From positions 6,386,001 through 6,450,000 of the forward strand of contig JASJZC010000001.1 in assembly GCA_037178855.1 (NCBI GenBank): DNA of 64,000 nucleotides. The letters are read 5' to 3'. Below the pieces are notes generated by a model. It had not been told where the DNA came from. It saw nothing but the letters and a program-made list of their open reading frames with translations, and made no database searches. This document shows, in pieces, positions 10,932 through 24,177 of this stretch. Source of the DNA: Oscheius sp. JU75. Taxonomy: Eukaryota; Nematoda; Chromadorea; Rhabditida; Rhabditidae. Numbering within the stretch: position 1 is the first letter of the stretch; every line of letters starts with the position of its first letter. The position numbers and the translations under genes are program-made.

Positions 10932-12590
10932 TCATAACCGTGATTGTCGCCTTCGAAGCTGGAGCCGTTTCGCAACCGCTAAAAAGTCGTCGGCCTCGTT
11001 CAATTCTTCTACGACTTGATCACTGGGCGGTTCAGCACCAGGAGGAGCGAAAAGTCCCTCGAGACGAGGTGGTGCCGGTGTTTGCGGTGGAGCTGGAGGC
11101 TCTGGACCCAATTCGAATGGTTCTGTCTCTTCGATGAAGTTTTTCTCAATTTCCAGACTCAGTTTTTGAGCTTCTTCCTCAAAAACAGGGGGTGGAGATG
11201 GACCATCTTGTGGAAGAGAAGCTTCGACCGTGGCCTGCTGTCTCGAAAAACCTCGGGCTCTATTCTGCTGCTTCTTGACGAGAGAGCTTGTTGGTCTTTC
11301 GGTAGTGGAGGTAGTTGTCGTTCTGCGACGAGTTGTCGATCGTTCTGTGGTGGTGCTCGTGGCTCGCTCAGTCGTTGTAGTCGTTTCTTCCCGAATACTC
11401 TCGTCTGTGAACTCTTTCGGCTCAATACTTTCTAAAGCTGCGATCAGGGCCTGAAAAAACTAATTATGCTATGTTACAGTTGACTCACCTCGAGAGCAGG
11501 TACCGTACTTGTAGCTTCCGTTACACTTTCCGTTGTGGCTTCCTGCGAGTTCCTCAAAGTAGTTTTTCTCCCAATTTCTCCACGATGTCTGGGTGGAACT
11601 GTCGAAGTTCTCGGCAAGGAATGAATTCCTCCTGTACTCTTTTGAAGAATAGGAGCTTCCGTGGTTGTTGTAGGATTCGGAGAAGAAGGACTGGCGATTT
11701 CTGAACGAGTTGGACAGCAACTAAACTTATCGTCACCTTTTAAAGCTAAGAAGATGGATTTCTCGATGTCCTGCTGTTCTAGCAAGACTCCTCGATGTCC
11801 TTCTGCTTTAGCTAACAATCTGGAACGAGAGTTGTCAGCTGTCGAGGAGCTTACAGTAAAATTGGTGAGTTCAAATTAGGGAATTTTCTCGTTAAGTCTT
11901 GAAACACTAAGGTTAGAAAGGGTTAGTGACCTGGTTATAATGCTGTTCCTCTTCTTCTGAGTATCTCCAGAAATCCGTCTCCTCTTCACTCCCGCCTGAA
12001 CCGGTTTCCGCCTCGTTTTGCGAAAGTTAAAGCGTCGAATTAAAGTAGGAGGAGTAGTAGTCACTTGGTTAGTCGTCACCACACTTTTGGACCGCTTACG
12101 GAAAATGCCCGACCTTCGAAGATGCGTCCTAGGACGTTTCCTCAATGGCGACGGAGTAGTGACTAGACGAGCATTGACTTTCTTCGATCGACCATTGAGC
12201 CTGGCACTTGAAAAGGTTTGAGAGAAAGAGAGACTACCTTCTGTTGAGATCTTGAGTGTTTAGAGTCGAGGTAGATAGTCCTGCACTTCTTTGGTCTCTT
12301 ACCAGGGCTAGAGCTTCTTCGAACGCCTTGAGGTCCTCATCTGTTATTATATCCTGTAATCATTGCCTCTTGTCAGTAAAATGGGTACATTTTGTTATTC
12401 ACAAGTGTGGCTGATGTCCCGTTGGGGCTTGTGACAGGAACAACGTTCCCCCAACGAAGCTATCACCTACACACACCCACAGATACTTTTGGGCATTTTG
12501 AACTAGATAGTCCCAACCCACATCGTTATCAGCCCTCGTATTGCTATGCAAAAGACAGAAAAAGATGGCCATGGAGAGAAGGAACTGCAT
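10932..12590 (-). CDS. Large secreted Thr/Pro/Arg-rich protein of unknown function
   Basis: The signal peptide MQFLLSMAIFFCLLHSNTRA is followed by an acidic stretch (DIITDEDLKAFEEALALV), a basic region full of R/K pairs (LRKRPRTHLRRSGIFRKR, KTRRKPVQAGVKRRR), and then mucin-like Thr/Ser/Pro runs such as ETTTTTERATSTTTERSTTR. A second Pro-rich acidic block precedes FLAVAKRLQLRRRQSRL at the end. Five exons join with short introns. Many dibasic sites could be protease-cleaved and the Thr tracts O-glycosylated, which would suit cuticle, eggshell or glandular secretion, but that is inference. I know no family. It converges tail-to-tail with START protein 1, only about 60 bp between stops. Confidence 0.65.
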
Positions 12591-14014
12591 TCTGAGATCT
12601 GAATCGTCTGTTTTCCAGTCCAAAAGAAAAATGTTGGCAAGTGAAAGGAGGATCTCTCTAAGTGGAGGGATTTTATCACCAAGGTGCGCTAATTGCAGGA
12701 ACTGGAATATGCGGAGATGGGCGAGAAGTGCCTAAAGAGGCTAAAAGATTAAAAAGAAGAAAAGTAAGGGCAGAGATCGGAAAGGAGGGAAATTGAGGCA
12801 GCGACAAGTGGCTACCAAGTGGGGCTATAATATGACGAAATGACTCAGGTAGCGGCCGTATAAACATACTTGGAAACGTGTTATTCTAAGGAAGATAACT
12901 GGACCACATAATAAGTATTCTCTCATAACATCTGCGAGTGTAAAACGATGCCTGATCCAGAGGTGGCCTTCTGAACTTGTTGTCGGACTGAATCATCATG
13001 CCGCTTTTGGCAAGAAAACCTCATTTCTGTCCTCGAGGAGAAAATATTACTAAAGAGAAAGAGAGAGTACCTCAGGGACAGGAGAGATCTCCGTGGCAAA
13101 AAGACTCTCAGTTCCGGTCCTCGAGTAGTGGGGAAACTGTTGCGGCTTTAGGGGTCATAAAGCAGTGCGGAACGAATATTCAGAAGACAAACAGAGGAAT
13201 GGGACTTTCCATTAGATGATCTATTTGGAAGGCATACTGGAAAGATAGCAATCTTGAGACGGAGAGGGCAAAAATATGAGGAATGTTGGCAGATTGAAGA
13301 AGGTGTTCAAAATGTTCAGCAACTTTTGGAAACTGGGCAGGAACTAAAACTTTTTGACAGTGGTGCTCGATAAGCTATAGGGAGCGAAGAAGATCACTTA
13401 TGACTCTCCTGAGACGGTGGCGAAGACCAATAGAACAGCCCCTGCATCATAAAAAAGAAGCTTACAGTAACTAAAGATGAGTATGGGAGTATGGGTTGGT
13501 ATCCTAATCTGGCCACAGATCCCCAGAAAAAAAGTGACAAGATTCCCGCTCGAGAAGACAAGAAAAACGTGTGATTGCGCCGTGGAGAAAGAGAAATGCC
13601 GTCGGCAATTAAAAGCAAAAGTGAGACATCTCTCTCGTCCTTGGGCTTCCCGTATCCGATGACAGTTGATAAGCTTCAAGCGTGACTGGGAACACTTGTG
13701 GAAACCAGACCATAGCCAAGTGCATACCTCGACTCGAGAAAGTATAGGCTGTAGAAATGATCTATGTCCTCAAGTAGGACAGGTTCTTTCTTATCTCGAC
13801 TCTGGTATCAGATTCGTGCCGGAAGGCTAATTTGACCACGACCTTGGATATGTTTCACTTCCGCCAATGAGAGTCGAATAAATGACTTTATTATCCATGT
13901 ACACTCTGTGAAGTGGCGAGAAAGAAGGCCTGATATAGGAGAAATTGGATAGAAGGACCGGGGAATGGAAGACAAGAGATCAAGGCAGATTATTAGTGAC
14001 AAAGTACCCGTAGT
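12591..14014. other. Intergenic region with no supported gene
   Basis: 1.4 kb with only short, overlapping, compositionally biased ORFs. It contains a GCGGCCGTATAAACA stretch near 12855 that partly resembles GCGGCCGGATAAACA near 18130 in the next gene-poor region. No repeat, RNA gene or mobile element identified. Confidence 0.4.
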
Positions 14015-17000
14015 TTATCGCTTCATCCTTCTGGCTAAGGAGCGTTGGTCGACCATAGGAGAAGCGGGCATGGAACCGAAGCCGGAAGAGTCGGCCGATC
14101 CAGAGGCAGTTTGGAGAACACTTCGGATATGTTCATGCCCCGACAGCTGAGCAACGTCGAGGGCACTTCGTCCCATTTCGTCTCGAATAGCGGGATCGGC
14201 TCCGAACCGAAGCAACATGACAACGAGCTCACGATGACCAAGTTGGGCAGCAATGGACAAGGCAGAGGCGCCCTCAAAAAAGTACATTGAAAAAGGGAAA
14301 GAATCTCTGTTACCTGACTATCAACGACATTAGCATCAACTCCGACAGTGTCCAGAAGGTAATGAACAACAGCCACACATCCACCCCAAACAGCCGTCAT
14401 CAGCGGACTTCTGCCTCCATCGTCTTTCTCTTCGAAGCCGGCTCCGACTCTTCGAAGCATTCTGGCCGCTGTGACATCGTTGGTGGCACAGACCACATGA
14501 ACAGGCGTTCGACCATGGGCATCTCGACTGGATATGCTCGCTCCCAATGTAAGCAGCACCTCAGCCATGGCTGTCTGGCTAGAGATCAGGAGAGAATGTA
14601 ACAGTGGAGAGCCATCAAGGTCGCGTTGATCCCAATCCAACACGTGATCTGATAACGCCTGAATGAATTCGTGAGATGATTTGTTCGAGTGTAAACTCAC
14701 ATGAACGACTCTCGAGTTGCCAGCCAATGCTGCAGCTCTCAATGCCGTCGTACCATCCAGAGTCTGGGCGTCAGCTGAAGCTCCCAATGCCAGCAGTTCA
14801 CTCACAACATCGTCATGGTTGTTCTGAGCAGCAATGACCAGTGGCTCCTGTCCTAATCTATCAGCAGCTCTGATCGTGGAGCTTGTTGCCAGTGCTCTGG
14901 CCAAAGAGACATCGCCTTGAGTGACTGCATAGTGCAACGCAACTGCTCCATCATTATCCGTATGAGCTTCATCGGCACCAAGAGTTAGCAGAAGATCGAC
15001 CACGGTCAGATGTCCTCCAGCTGCAGCTAGCTGTAAAGCAGTTCGGCCATGTCCATCAATGGCATCGATGTCAGCCCCTCCTACCACGAGCGAATCGACA
15101 GCGTCGAGTTTACCCTGGCTCGCAGCCAGCATCAACGGAGTTCGTCCCATCGAGTCAGCCACATCGATGTTCTCCGTCATTTCAAGGATCTTTCCGAGAG
15201 AAGAATCTCCGTGAAATGCTGCCAGATGAACACACAGTCTGCCGTGGGCATCCTGTCTCCCAATGAGTGATTTGTCGAGGAGTAGCTTGACTGTTGCAGA
15301 GTGCCTGTCACTCTTGGCTCCATTTGCCAAGGCTAGATGCAGAGCTGTGGCTCTAGCAGAATCAGTAGCCTCAATGTCGGCACCTTTCTCGAGAAGGAGA
15401 CCAACAACGTGATTGTGATCCATGAAAGCTGCTGCCATCAGCGCGGTTCGGCCTTCAGAGTCACGAGCGTCGACCAAAGCACCAGCATCCAGTAGAGGCT
15501 CGACAATCTCTGGATGTCCCGCCCAAGCTGCTGCCCGAAGAGCTGTTCGAGCTCCGTGACCGACACAGTTGACATCCACTCCTGAAAAACATAAATAAGC
15601 TCACATTCGAATGCAGGTCTGATCCTGTTTATAACCCTTCTGTCCAGCTGGCCATCGCAGTGGATTAGGCAACAATTAGGAGGAGAGCGCTCGACAATAT
15701 GGCCCTCAAAACGACTCTTGAAAAGCAATAATACCTCGACTGATAAACAGATCGACGACCCGAAGATGATTGGAACACGCGGCAGCTCGTAGAGCATTCT
15801 GCATCGCTGTGATTTGCCAAGAACCGTGATAGTCCAGTAGATGGAGACAGATCTCGTAGTGGCCGCGAGCAGCGGCTGCCACAAGAGATGATGAGAGAAT
15901 CTGAATGGAGTGAAGTCAAAAGATAAATGGAGAACTACTTACAGTTGGGGACGCAGAAGGGAGAGTCGGTTCGAGGGACATCAGATTCCCAGTCGCGGAC
16001 AGATAAACCAGGTCGTCCTGCAACCATTACTCTTTGTACTTATCGCTTGCGAACACCCCATTGAAATTCGGACATCTCTTTCTCATTCAGTCCATTATCT
16101 CCCTGTTCAGCTGTCAAAATAAATCCCATCTCCCGGGGAAGCCATAAATCCTCTGGCTCTTTTTTTCACTCAGCTACTTCCCCCCTCGCAGTGCCATCTG
16201 CTCCCCGAAAATGGAGAGAGACAAACTGGCGTCTCTCTCAAATTACTCCATTTAGTGGCACGGGGATAATCGTGTTCGATGTGGGAATGGACGAACCTGG
16301 AGCGAGATGCCTTCTACTGTTGCTCCAGCCTTACAAAGTAAACTGGTCGTGGGAACATCGACGACGGCGCAGCGGAGAATGAGGTCCGAACAGCCTAGAG
16401 AAGATAGAATACGAATGGAATCGGCTGAAGGCGACCCTAAAATTAATGTTGTTTCGGTTTCAAAAGAAAGTTTACCTGAATGAGCCAGATGATAGGCCAA
16501 TTCTACCAGATCCTGCAGTGTTTTTCTCGGTTTGGTCTTGTACAATTCGGCCCAAGCACTGTGGTAACTACTGTGATCCATCTCTTCAAGTTCGTTCCAA
16601 GCACCGCACAACAAGACGGGATCCATCTGTTCGAAGGCAAATACTCCGATTAAGGAGAGTTCTTTCTCAATAACTGACGGGTGGTCGTGTATCGATAGTT
16701 GGGCAGCCACTAGTAGATAGTCTGTATGTGGTGAAGCTCGACTAGCGTGTATGAGAGACAAGTAGAATGGTAGTCTTGGCGGTAACACTCCTTTCAAATC
16801 ATCCAGAAGGTCTTTTTGAGTCAACGGTACTTGGTCAGGACTTAAAAGGCCTCTCTCTATCCCTCGAGCCAGTTGTTCCACAAAGAACCACGAATCTTGA
16901 GCGTGATCAAAGACTTCTTGCGGGTTGCATTGTGGTAGACGGAGCTCGATGAAACGATAGAGCTCGTCCGCATTCTCCGAAATGACCAGTTCGTGGAAAT

Positions 17001-17645
17001 TTTTGAATTTGAACTGAAGGGTGTGTTCTACTGGACGAGAGCTGACGACCAGTCGCAACCAACAAGGAAGAGAGGACGCGAGTTCCAAGATCAGATCGTA
17101 GACCAGTGGTTGTACATTGTCCACCACGAGAAACAGAGATCTTGAAGAGCTGGGAAGGGCCGTGAGAGGATGAGTCAAGTAGGAATCTACTGCTTGAGCC
17201 AGATCTGACAGAAGAGTCACAGAGCTCAGAGCGGGGAGAGTCAAGTTGGGAAACCTGAAAAGAATACTGTTCAATGAAACAGACAAGAAACGGACCTTTT
17301 GATCAATTGTCCTGCAATTGATCGTATCAGAGTAGCTGTCTCTGTTGACTCTGGCTCCACATCTCTACAGTAATGGACTGCCACGCATTCCTGTTCCTCC
17401 GCCAGCTGAAAATTAACTTTTACGGTCAGTTAATGATCCAGTTAAGGACCCCCTCCGTCTGTCGTCTTCCTGCCAGCTGGTGTCACTTCCCCCTCTTATT
17501 AAGAGCAACTAACCTGCTTAACAAAACACGTCTTTCCACTATAACTGGGTCCTGTTATGAGCAGATGCTGACTACAACGTTGGAGCCAATGTCTGGCCGC
17601 TTTGAGCGAGCTCTCCCGACGAAGAACTCTTGCTGCAACGACCAT
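14015..17645 (-). CDS. ANKRD50-like P-loop NTPase with ankyrin repeats
   Basis: The N-terminal half is a STAND-type NTPase: Walker A is GPSYSGKTCFVKQ and a Walker B-like SLFLVVDNVQPL follows, with a helical region after it. The C-terminal half has about 14 ankyrin repeats, starting DVNCVGHGARTALRAAAWAG and including ALVDARDSEGRTALMAAAF. Order and repeat wording match ANKRD50, which in mammals assembles with SNX27, retromer and the WASH complex in endosome-to-surface recycling. The last repeat exon (GASALSIAAQLGHRELVVML) ends with SADSSGFGSMPASP. The start is provisional: M at 17645 is in frame, but the exon is open to an acceptor at 17724, so an upstream exon may exist. TANC-type proteins are the main alternative. 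Confidence 0.75.
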
Positions 17646-17724
17646 AACATCGGCCTGGAATTCAAGAAAATACTGAACGAACAGATGAATGGAATTAGAT
17701 TCAGAGTACGAGAGATTGCTCTGC

Positions 17725-20700
17725 CTAAAATCGGATTACCGGCCTGGTAAATTGTGTGCCGGGTGAGGAAGAGACTCAAAGCATTGGGATGGGTAGATCT
17801 CAGAAATATCATATCGAGGTATCCAGTTTTGGAAGCACGTTGCTAGGTAACGGCTAACGGATCTGATTATATTTGGTTTTCAGAGTCTGCCTAGCCACAA
17901 AAAATCTTTGAGTTCGCACCGATCATTCAACTGAAAGAAGGTACAGTCCCACCTGGAGACGCGTAAAGAGACGAGAGGATTAGTGGTCGATCGCCCAGAA
18001 ATGAGTGCGACAATGGACATGTCAACAAGAGTTGAGTGGGAAGAGAGATTGACAGATACGAGGGATCTGTGTGAGAGAAAACGAAGGTATAAAGAGGTCC
18101 ACAGAGAGACAGACTGTAGGCACTCGAGTCGCGGCCGGATAAACACGAGAGGGCCATATAATGCATCGAAGGCATTATGTGACCCGAACCTGGAGATGGG
18201 TGGCACAATGGAGGAGGCGGGAGTTAATGGCTGAAGAGGGTGATGGTGTGGGAATACGGGTTCAAGCTCTGGTTACAGAGAATTCCATGCGGAAGACGTG
18301 ATTTCCACGTCATTTGACTCTGCGAAAAGGACAAAACCCCCAAAAGGCTTTAATTACAAGCTTCAAACTACAATTACAAGGAAGTGGGAACACTATACGA
18401 ATGGCACAAGCGTTCCTTCTGGGCCGTGAGAAAACGACTGGCCGTGGCGACTCTCGTGAAAAAACAGCCGTGAGACAAAGACAGATCGAATGATTCGAAT
18501 CGCGTGCATGTGTGGCTGTCGAAAAGGCAAAAAGTGTCTCCCCTTCTATGGAATACGGCGTTAGGTAGGACCACCGGCTGCGCAAACAAACGCGCCTCCA
18601 AACAAGAGAGAACCATGTAGCAGTTGTCCCACCCTGTCTGGACACCCGAGAAGGCGTCTTTTATTGGTTGTCACTCTGAATGTACCACGATTCCTGAGCC
18701 CAAAATTGGCGGAAATTTCAGTCTCTCCAGGGAAATTTACAATGAGAAAATGAGAGGGAAACGAAGGAGTCGAAGGCGCGCCTCCGTTTAAGCGATTAGA
18801 ATAGATTTTGGCCCTGAAGAAGGCCATGAGGATGTGTCGTCAAAAATGCATCGGCGCATCAAGTGTCTCCGCCCCAGGGGAAAACGAAAATTTGTGACAG
18901 ATGCTTGAGGCAGGAATTCAGAATACGACTATAATTGGTTGGGTAATTGATACGTCGAGTCACTATAAATAACTAGGATTTCTACCTGGATAAATCTGCA
19001 ACAGACGGCCATCGATCTCGAGGACATTCATATTCAAGAGACAGGCAGAGGTTCTTATGAGGCTAATTGTCAAGGTTTTAGGGCAGATTGGAGTATTGCA
19101 GTAGAGAGACAACTGAGTAGGGAAGTGAAAGGACTCTTCCTCTGTATCCACGAAGGAAGAAGACAAGAAACAGTAGAAGAACTGATTAGGGAGAAGAGAC
19201 AATAAACTATTGCGTGGGGGCGTTCCGCCATTCTTCATCGCCTGTGTGTCTGTGTATCAGTCCAGCGCTGTTTTCAGGACTGTTTGCCCAAAGATTCATA
19301 CACTGAGAGTCGGAAAAAGGATTGCTATCAGCTGACCAAACTTTTTCTGGATAGTCAGAGAGAAAAGGTGAATTGACTGTCTTAACGAAGACCGTGTTTA
19401 CAGAGAGAAGATTTCAGCAAGGATAAAAAAAAAGTAGTGGTCAGTAAGACTTCGTTCATTCTCTGCCTATCGACCGCACGTAATGAGCGTCGCTGCGTGA
19501 CAACTCACTCACAGCCTATTACGGCAGCCGGGCCACACGCTAGAGGAGGTGAATACCTTCAGACTTGGAATGACTCACAGGCACTTTAGGTCCATTTTCA
19601 CAGTGAAATGACAGTTAACAGGTAAGGAAAATGAGTAAGTTATGGATTTCAGTTCTCATTGGTATTCAGTTGCGAAACGAGGTAACGAAAAGAACTGAAC
19701 AGCATATAAGACGGTAGCTTCGAACCCCTTGGAATATTCTCGGAAACGTAAACATGAGAGATCATTTGATGGCCGCTTGAAGTCGTGTTTGCGGACCCGG
19801 CAGACCGCCATCCCCGGATGAATTTTGCGATTTGTTTGAGATTCGAAACAGCTGGGATTTGGCGGTGTGTGTGAAGGAATCTCTCGAATCGAGAGATAAC
19901 GAGACCCAGTCCGTCTATTTGACTGAGATCTCGTCTCAATTAGAGATAGCGAACTGCTGCTGTCTGCCTTGGATTGGCTCCATTAGTAATTAGGAAGGGG
20001 TTCGGTCAATTAGGAGTTGGAGGGTGTTTTGCCAGAAGCCAGTCTTTTAGAAGGTGCCGAGGAACAAGGTGTCTCTACGCTTACAAATCGACTCTCAAGG
20101 CTTTTGTTCCTGAAGTTGTTAGGTGCAAAGGGTTTCATTTTACGGCCTATTCGACCATTCGCAACAGTACGCAGCCCATAAAATAGCGTGAAGGTTTTCT
20201 TTTTTGGGAAATACATTTAAACTGCAGGGTTTGTGGTTGAAAAAAAGAAAATGGTCCCAATTAAAAGAAACAAATGAGAGGCTGTCCGGAAGGCAAGGGC
20301 GGCCATCGCGACTCTTATCAGCAGGACGGCATCGCTCAGTTCTCAAAGTAACAATGGATTAGGTTTTTATCGTTGGAACGAACTCGAGAGTCGTCTTATA
20401 TAAAAGAACAGAGACTGTATGGAGTATCGGGCTGTTTGTGTTTGCATATCTGATACGAGAAGAGACTGGATGACCTCGAGGGGGTGCTATCTCGCGGCTG
20501 TCAGCAGTGCGAGGCAAGGACACTATTTGAGGGGTAGACTATGTTTCTAAGGGACTTTATTCATAAAATCTGTAATAAAAAGAAATCTACACGGTATTTC
20601 GGGAAAATAAGGGAGGCGAACATGTACAAATAGACATCACAACGCGATAATATACACGGGTAGGATCACTTTTAAGTTTTTCTTCTGAACGAGTGTTTGA

Positions 20701-20770
20701 CTCGAAAATAACTGTTTACCTAAAAGTTAGACCTGTGACTATCGAATAAGTGAACTGGCCTGTATGGAAA
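17725..20770. other. 3 kb gene-poor region upstream of the ANKRD50-like gene
   Basis: No gene that I can support. Open frames here (for example 91 codons at 18963-19238, minus) lack recognisable motifs. A short inverted repeat, ATAATGC-7 nt-GCATTAT, lies near 18159-18179, and GGCGCGCC occurs near 18775. The DNA may hold regulatory elements for the flanking minus-strand gene, or an unrecognised non-coding RNA. Confidence 0.35.
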
Positions 20771-22275
20771 TCACATTTTGGTGAGAAAGTAGAGAAAGGC
20801 CAGTGACATAATGACAAAGAAGATGACTCCAGCAGCACGTATGGGACTTGTCAACGGCCACCACAGCTGTCTTCCCGTCTTTTCTCCAGCCCCAGCAAGC
20901 ATCTTCTTGTAAAGTACGCGCTCGTCTTGTTGTCTACGTCGCCGTAAACCCGTCAGCCGATTCAACTCGTTTGCAATAGTCTAAATTTGAAATTGGAAAG
21001 AGAAAAAGTATCTTGTTACAATATCGTTAGGCTCATAGACAAGAGCCTGCTGGAGACAATCTGCTGCTTCCTCGAAATCAGAACGCGACGAAAGAGCTAC
21101 GGAACGGTGGTAAAGCGCCTTGGGATTGCCAGCGTGTAGACGGAGACTCTCGTCGGTACAGCGCAATACTTCCTCTGTGTCGCCGAGCTGGAAAGTGATC
21201 AGTTTTTCCAAGTCAAAACTAATAGTTAGAATTAAAAAAAGCAAACGCACTTTCGAATAGCAAACGGCTAAATTGCTGTGAAGAGCAGAAAAAAGTTTTC
21301 TCAGATCTTCTTTTTCAGGAGGCTCCTCCACAATTTTGGTGGCTCTCCTGTAGACGAAAATTGCCTTCTCGTACTCTTTCCTATTGAAATAATAGTTTCC
21401 ACGATCCTTGACCATCAGAACGAATTCCATGAGCTCTTCTTCGCTCATTTGCTCAAAGTTTGGAGCCTCTTCCGTTTCGAGAAGTTCAATCTACAATCCG
21501 CAGATCCCAATGGTGAGAAAGAAGAGAACTTACGGTATATTCTTGATCCTGTCCAGAGAGAATGATTTCATCGAGACCAATGTCGCCATAGGCGAGAAGA
21601 GCCTTGGCTCGAACGGCAGACGTCTCACCGACAGTCATGAGTTTTATCGCAAGCTCCCAAGCTGAAATTTGAAATATATCAAAGGGTATGATAGAAAAGA
21701 ACGGACCATCTATGACCATAGAGTATCCAAGAATGAATCGGAGTCTGCTGTGGCTATCGACGCCTCTCAACGTGTCAATTACTTTCACAACTACCCATTG
21801 TCCGTCTTTGGGCCTGTCGTGATCGTGGCCTGATCCGGGAACGAGAACTTTCTTCATCAACTGTCCGCTTCCAAGCACGTCTTCCCATTCGGCAGCGTGT
21901 TGACGTCCGACGGCTTCAAGACGACATGATTCTTCAAGAGCGTCAGAGCTTGGCCCCTTAACTTGAGCAGCAATTGTCTAAAACTAGCTGTTTGGAGAGA
22001 AAACAAAGAGCGCTACCGAAGTTCTAGCTGCATGTCCAATATCCGAGTCGGAAAGTGCCCCGCGTTCTTCGTCGACGTCGACAGAACCATCGAGAGACGG
22101 CTCACCAGATGAGACAGCTCGACGAACAGTGGAACGAATCTGAATTTGTAGTTTTATTTACTGAGCAGCGTTTCTCGTCACCAGACTACTTATTAGAAAA
22201 ACTTACTTCTATCATGTCGTCATCGTCGTGTTCTACTTCTAACAGGTCCGAGTCGAAGTCGAAGTCATTGCTCAT
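20771..22275 (-). CDS. FKBP8-like tail-anchored immunophilin (FKBP + TPR + TM)
   Basis: The N-terminus is acidic (MSNDFDFDSDLLEVEHDDDD). A divergent FKBP domain follows from EWEDVLGSGQLMKKVLVPG through GQWVVVKVIDTL, LRFILGYSMVIDGAWELAIK and LMTVGETSAVRAKALLAYG, close to FKBP8/FKBP38, which itself lacks strong basal isomerase activity. Then TPR repeats (FSALHSNLAVCYSK, CTDESLRLHAGNPKALYHRS), and a C-terminal membrane anchor (IRAAGVIFFVIMSLAFLYFL) two residues from the end. Family members sit on mitochondria or ER and work with HSP90, whose gene is also in this window. Six or so introns of 35-50 bp. Start at the only N-terminal ATG in the exon. Confidence 0.85.
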
Positions 22276-22725
22276 CTCTGGAAAAAGAATAATTGGACCC
22301 TGATGATGCGGAGACAAAACTTTATAGGTTTTACAGGATGTTTATGACATATTTTTGACAGAAAACGTATTTTGTCGTGTAAAGAATAGAGAAAGATGAG
22401 AAAAATAGTCATGTGGACAGTTACTTCTTTGAGCTCGCGCCATTTTCCTTGGTTCCTGACACGAACTCGCTGTTTGATTTCAAAACCAAGCGGCGGGAAG
22501 ATCTGTATGATGACTTCGAAAAATGTACGTTGAAACTAGCTTGTTTTCCATTGTATTTTTTTGCATTCACTTCGCGAAAATGAAACCAACAAAAAAAGGG
22601 TTCCTCATTACCGAAAAACATGATTGCTGTCCTTACAACGACCGATTTTGATGAACTCGAGCAATCATTCTCTTCTTTCCTCCTATTTTTTTGTGTATCT
22701 CTTACTCAGACTTTCCAATTCCAGA
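22276..22725. other. Divergent promoter region, FKBP8-like / RPN8
   Basis: 450 bp between divergent starts. A pyrimidine tract with TTCCAATTCCAG ends one base before the RPN8 ATG and looks like a spliced-leader acceptor. No other feature seen. Confidence 0.35.
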
Positions 22726-24001
22726 ATGGCTCCCAGAAAGGACAGTCCTGCCCCGGCAACGTCCTCGGCTCCTCCTGGCGATTCAGCTGTCGACTGTAAG
22801 CATAAGACTGGCCTTCACTGCGTCAGCAATGTCCAAGTCAATCTTCCCGTAAACAAGGTTAGTGACATTTTACTGCTATTCAGTTTGCTAATGGTTCAGG
22901 TTACTGTCCATCCGCTTGTTTTGCTCAGCGTTGTCGACCACTTCAACCGCGTGAGCAAAACCCAGAGTGTGAAGCGCGTGGTCGGAGTGCTGCTCGGATC
23001 TATGAAGAACGGCAAAGATCTTGATATTGGGAATAGCTTTGCCGTCCCATTCGACGAGGATGAGAAAGACAAGAACACGTGGTTCCTTGATATGGACTAC
23101 CTGGAGAGCATGTACGGCATGTTCTACAAAGTTGCCGCCAAGGAGAAGATAGTCGGATGGTATCACACTGGGCCCAAGCTGCACAAGGTACTTATTTTAC
23201 TTATCACTAGGCCTAAAAAGTATCTTGCAGAATGACATTATTATCAATGAGCAGCTGAAGAAGTTCACACCAAATCCTGTTCTGGTCATCATCGAAGCCG
23301 AACCCAAAGATATAGGTCTACCAACAGAGGCTTACATCGAAGTTCAGGAGGTTCATGATGTAAGTGGCAGGTCTTTTTGCCCTACATATTATGTTTAGGA
23401 CGGAACCCCCCCTATCAAGACTTTCGAGCATGTGCCGAGTGAGATTGGAGCCGAAGAGGCGGAAGAAGTCGGAGTTGAGCATCTCCTCCGTGACATCAAG
23501 GACCAGACTGCTGGAACCTTGTCGCAGCGTGTCACTGACCAGTTGATGGGCCTGCATGGTCTCTATACCCAGCTGAGTGAAATTGAGACTTACCTTCGCG
23601 ACGTCGCCCAGGACAAACTTCCCGTAAACCATCCTGTCATTTATTACATCCAGGTATGCGTTGTTTTCGTTACCTTTGAAACTTTCCACTCAACTCGAAC
23701 TGGCTTTTAGGAAGTTCTGAACCTTCTGCCGGACGTCAGCCATCCCGAATACGTGACTGCCCAGAATGTACAGACAAACGACCAGCTTATGTGTGTCTAT
23801 ATGGGCAGTCTTGTGCGATCCGTCATCGCCTTGCACAATCTTATCGATAATAAGGTACGCTGTCTCAAATTATATGTTCTAATCATGTTTTAGCTGTCTC
23901 TCCAGAAGGCGGAGCGTGACAAGGAGAACGGAGAAGGCGATAAGAAGAAAACCGAGGAGAAGGAGGAAGTGAAAGAGGACAAGAAGGCAAAAACGAAGTA
24001 A
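22726..24001 (+). CDS. rpn-8: 26S proteasome regulatory subunit RPN8 (PSMD7)
   Basis: A lid subunit of the 26S proteasome. The MPN domain is complete: [40 protein letters not shown], then [15 protein letters not shown] and [20 protein letters not shown]. The zinc-binding JAMM histidine pattern is replaced by [11 protein letters not shown], as in all RPN8, so it is the inactive partner of RPN11. The C-terminal helical part includes [20 protein letters not shown], and the tail is Lys/Glu-rich and ends KEDKKAKTK. Five introns of about 35-50 bp. The ATG follows TTCCAG directly, consistent with trans-splicing. Very secure. Confidence 0.95.
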
Positions 24002-24177
24002 CACTATTCTTTTCTCCGGTGATTGTAGCCCGACATTGATTTTGTGCTCCTTTCAATTTATTCTCCCTCCTCGACCCATTTCGTAAATTATTGGTTGTAC
24101 TGTACACTACTTGCTTGTTTTTAAACCGGTAGTGAAATGAACTCTTTTAAACATCTTATTAGAACCGGTAACAAACA

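Noticed and set aside
18963-19238. 91-codon minus-strand ORF in the gene-poor region
   Set aside because: No conserved motif, no flanking splice signals, and composition is not clearly coding.
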